Shown: one piece after another, positions 5,859 to 6,955 of the stretch
Numbering within the stretch: position 1 is the first letter of the stretch
Layout: every line of letters begins with the position of its first letter
Source of the DNA: Methanobacterium sp.
GTDB taxonomy: Archaea > Methanobacteriota > Methanobacteria > Methanobacteriales > Methanobacteriaceae
Length of the DNA stretch: 6,955 nucleotides
Assembly: GCA_003151535.1 (NCBI GenBank)
Contig: PLXT01000128.1
Location: 11,621-18,575 of the forward strand
Direction: 5' to 3'
The notes under the pieces: generated by a model
What the model was told of the DNA's origin: nothing
What the model saw: the letters and a program-made list of their open reading frames with translations, nothing else
The model's database searches: none
Program-made: the position numbers and the translations under genes

Positions 5859-5965
5859 GAGGCTGTCTCATAAATCAAAATATGGAAAAAAATAAGAATA
5901 AATAGACCTTTAAATTTAAAATAAACAGAATGTAGCGATGCAAAAAATAATTATGAGACAGCCTC
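5859..5965. mobile_element. 107-bp MITE-like element with TCAA target duplication
   Basis: The ends are perfect 15-bp inverted repeats, GAGGCTGTCTCATAA (5859-5873) and its complement (5951-5965). Both are flanked by TCAA (5855-5858 and 5966-5969), the expected 4-bp target duplication. The 77-bp interior is AT-rich and encodes nothing, so the element must be mobilised in trans. The GAGGCTGTCTCA end resembles those I recall for IS1182-like elements, but no partner transposase is in the window. The restored target TTTTAATCAATTAAAA is a near-perfect palindrome. The element sits in a tail-to-tail gap, where its ends could also act as a two-way transcription-stopping hairpin. Confidence 0.75.
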
Positions 5966-5971
5966 TCAATT

Positions 5972-5995
5972 AAAAAAAAAATTGGGGGAAAAAAA
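5972..5995 (-). terminator. T-tract terminator of the adhesin-like gene
   Basis: On the minus strand, 10 bases after the adhesin stop codon, come seven T (5995-5989), five C, two A, and then ten T (5981-5972). The ten-T run is bracketed by a CAATT/AATTG inverted repeat (5967-5971 and 5980-5984). Such T-tracts are the core archaeal termination signal. The MITE lies immediately beyond. Confidence 0.6.
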
Positions 5996-6005
5996 GAATT
6001 TGTAT

Positions 6006-6955
6006 TTATTTTTTATGTGACATAATTGATCCACCGAGTACAGATAGTATTCCAAGTATTAATTCTGCTATTGGTACGCCTGTATGTTGCATTGGTATTG
6101 TAGTTGTGGCTGGGTTTACTGTTGTTGAATTGGTTGTTAATTGATTTGTAATATTTGTTGTTACTGTTTGTTGATCAACGGTGGCTGATACTTCTGAAAC
6201 TCCACTAGAATGTCCTGTGAAAGTTGTGAAAGTTGATCCGTTTGTTGTGTTGTTGGTTTCAGGATTTACACTTCCATATGCATCACTGCTGAAGTTAACA
6301 GTTATTCCATCTGGGACATGACCATTTATTGGGTTAAGATAATTACCTAAATTATCATGTAGTAAGTCTGCTGTGACTGTAGACTTATCGCCATCATTGA
6401 TAGTTTGAGGTTTTGCTGTGATCGTTAATACTATCCACTTAGTTACTGTAAAATTGACTCTTCCAGCATCTTTTGGATTGGTTCCTACAAAGTTAGTTCC
6501 CCACCAGTTATCTTCAGCATTAATACGTCCACTGGAATTGTAAACGTCAGTTTTATTATTTCCAACAATTCGACTGAACTTAACAGTTACAATACCACCA
6601 TTTTCATTGTAGATAGCACCACCAGAAGTTGCAGTGTTATTTGTGAAAGTACTACTGTTAACAGTCAAAGTACCATCAAAGTTGAAGATAGCACCACCAT
6701 AACCAGTAGTTGCTTTGTTATTTGTGAAAGTACTACTGTTAACAGTCAAAGTACCACTTTCATTGTCGATAGCTCCACCATAATTTGCAGTGTTATTTGT
6801 GAAAGTACTACTGTTAACAGTCAAAGTAGCCATATACTCATTGTAGATAGCACCACCATAACCAGTAGTTGCTTTGTTATTTGTGAAAGTACTGTTATCA
6901 ACAGTCAAAGTACCATAATTGTCGATAGCTCCACCATAATTTGCAGTGTTATTTG
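6006..6955 (-). CDS. Adhesin-like surface protein, C-terminal part (N-terminus outside the window)
   Basis: The frame stays open to the right edge, so this is the last 315 or so residues of a larger secreted protein; a TTG at 6908 is internal to a repeat, not a start. Visible residues 1 to about 125 are beta-helix repeats of 24-28 residues built on TVNSSTFTNN...YGGAIYNE, like Pmp/right-handed parallel beta-helix repeats. About 125-155 is the usual capping segment (SRIVGNN...INAEDNWWGTN). About 171-269 is an Ig-like (bacterial Ig, group 1 type) domain. A Thr/Asn-rich linker follows, then TGVPIAELILGILSVLGGSIM and a basic SHKK tail, a C-terminal membrane anchor typical of Methanobacteriales adhesin-like proteins. 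Inferred role: cell-surface attachment or cell-cell contact. Many Asn-x-Ser/Thr sites suggest N-glycosylation. T-tracts directly downstream end the transcript. Confidence 0.9.
   Translation of the reverse strand, partial: NNTANYGGAIDNYGTLTVDNSTFTNNKATTGYGGAIYNEYMATLTVNSSTFTNNTANYGGAIDNESGTLTVNSSTFTNNKATTGYGGAIFNFDGTLTVNSSTFTNNTATSGGAIYNENGGIVTVKFSRIVGNNKTDVYNSSGRINAEDNWWGTNFVGTNPKDAGRVNFTVTKWIVLTITAKPQTINDGDKSTVTADLLHDNLGNYLNPINGHVPDGITVNFSSDAYGSVNPETNNTTNGSTFTTFTGHSSGVSEVSATVDQQTVTTNITNQLTTNSTTVNPATTTIPMQHTGVPIAELILGILSVLGGSIMSHKK
6636..6955 (-). repeat. Near-identical 40-bp DNA repeat units in the adhesin gene
   Basis: A 40-base unit (on the plus strand gttatttgtgaaagtact...cagtcaaagta) begins at 6636, 6717, 6792 and 6876, with a fifth copy starting at 6948 and cut by the edge. 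Spacings are 81, 75, 84 and 72 bases, all multiples of three, so copy-number change keeps the frame. Copies at 6636, 6717 and 6792 are virtually identical, while the one at 6876 differs by a few bases. Such identity at silent positions points to recent duplication or gene conversion. It encodes the VNSSTFTNN turn of the beta-helix. Confidence 0.85.

Noticed and set aside
6636..6955. Regularly spaced repeats resembling a CRISPR array
   Set aside because: They lie inside an open reading frame, spacings vary by multiples of three, and the spacers are themselves repetitive and encode the GGAIYNE turn of a beta-helix.

Overview
The window looks like accessory DNA from a methanogenic archaeon of the order Methanobacteriales, probably Methanobacterium or a close relative. 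This rests on the very AT-rich intergenic DNA, GGTGA/GGAG ribosome binding sites, TTG starts, TTTATATA-like boxes, T-tract ends, and a C-terminally anchored adhesin-like protein with Asn/Thr-rich parallel beta-helix repeats typical of that order. The placement is inference from sequence style; no marker gene is present.

Layout. Positions 260-1486 (minus) encode a 12-helix major facilitator transporter. About 1.1 kb with no convincing gene follows (1501-2601). Next come a broken DUF1622 membrane-protein gene (2608-2910, plus), an intact SpoIIAA/STAS-like gene (3077-3433) with a stem-loop leader, an intrinsic terminator (3547-3577), and a small two-helix membrane ORF that appears frameshifted (3666-3865). 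A two-gene operon follows: a Na+/Ca2+-type antiporter (4090-5058) and a universal stress protein (5066-5506). Directly after the stress-protein stop lies a C-terminal scrap of a P-type cation ATPase (about 5508-5711). The tail-to-tail gap holds a 107-bp MITE-like element with 15-bp perfect inverted ends and a TCAA target duplication (5859-5965), then T-tracts ending the adhesin transcript. The adhesin (6006 to the right edge, minus) lacks its N-terminal part because the window stops.

How the parts fit. Antiporter, stress protein, P-type ATPase remnant, SpoIIAA-like protein and DUF1622 protein together suggest what was once an ion-homeostasis or stress island. It now keeps an intact antiporter/stress-protein core surrounded by decaying genes. 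All the frame breaks have the same sense (one base missing). They fall only in the small membrane ORFs, while about 3.9 kb of other coding sequence is uninterrupted, which favours real decay over poor sequence quality without proving it. I see no convincing new multi-gene system. The most distinctive observations are the MITE, the ATPase scrap abutting the stress-protein gene, the degenerate nucleotide motif of the stress protein, and two candidate structured RNA segments.
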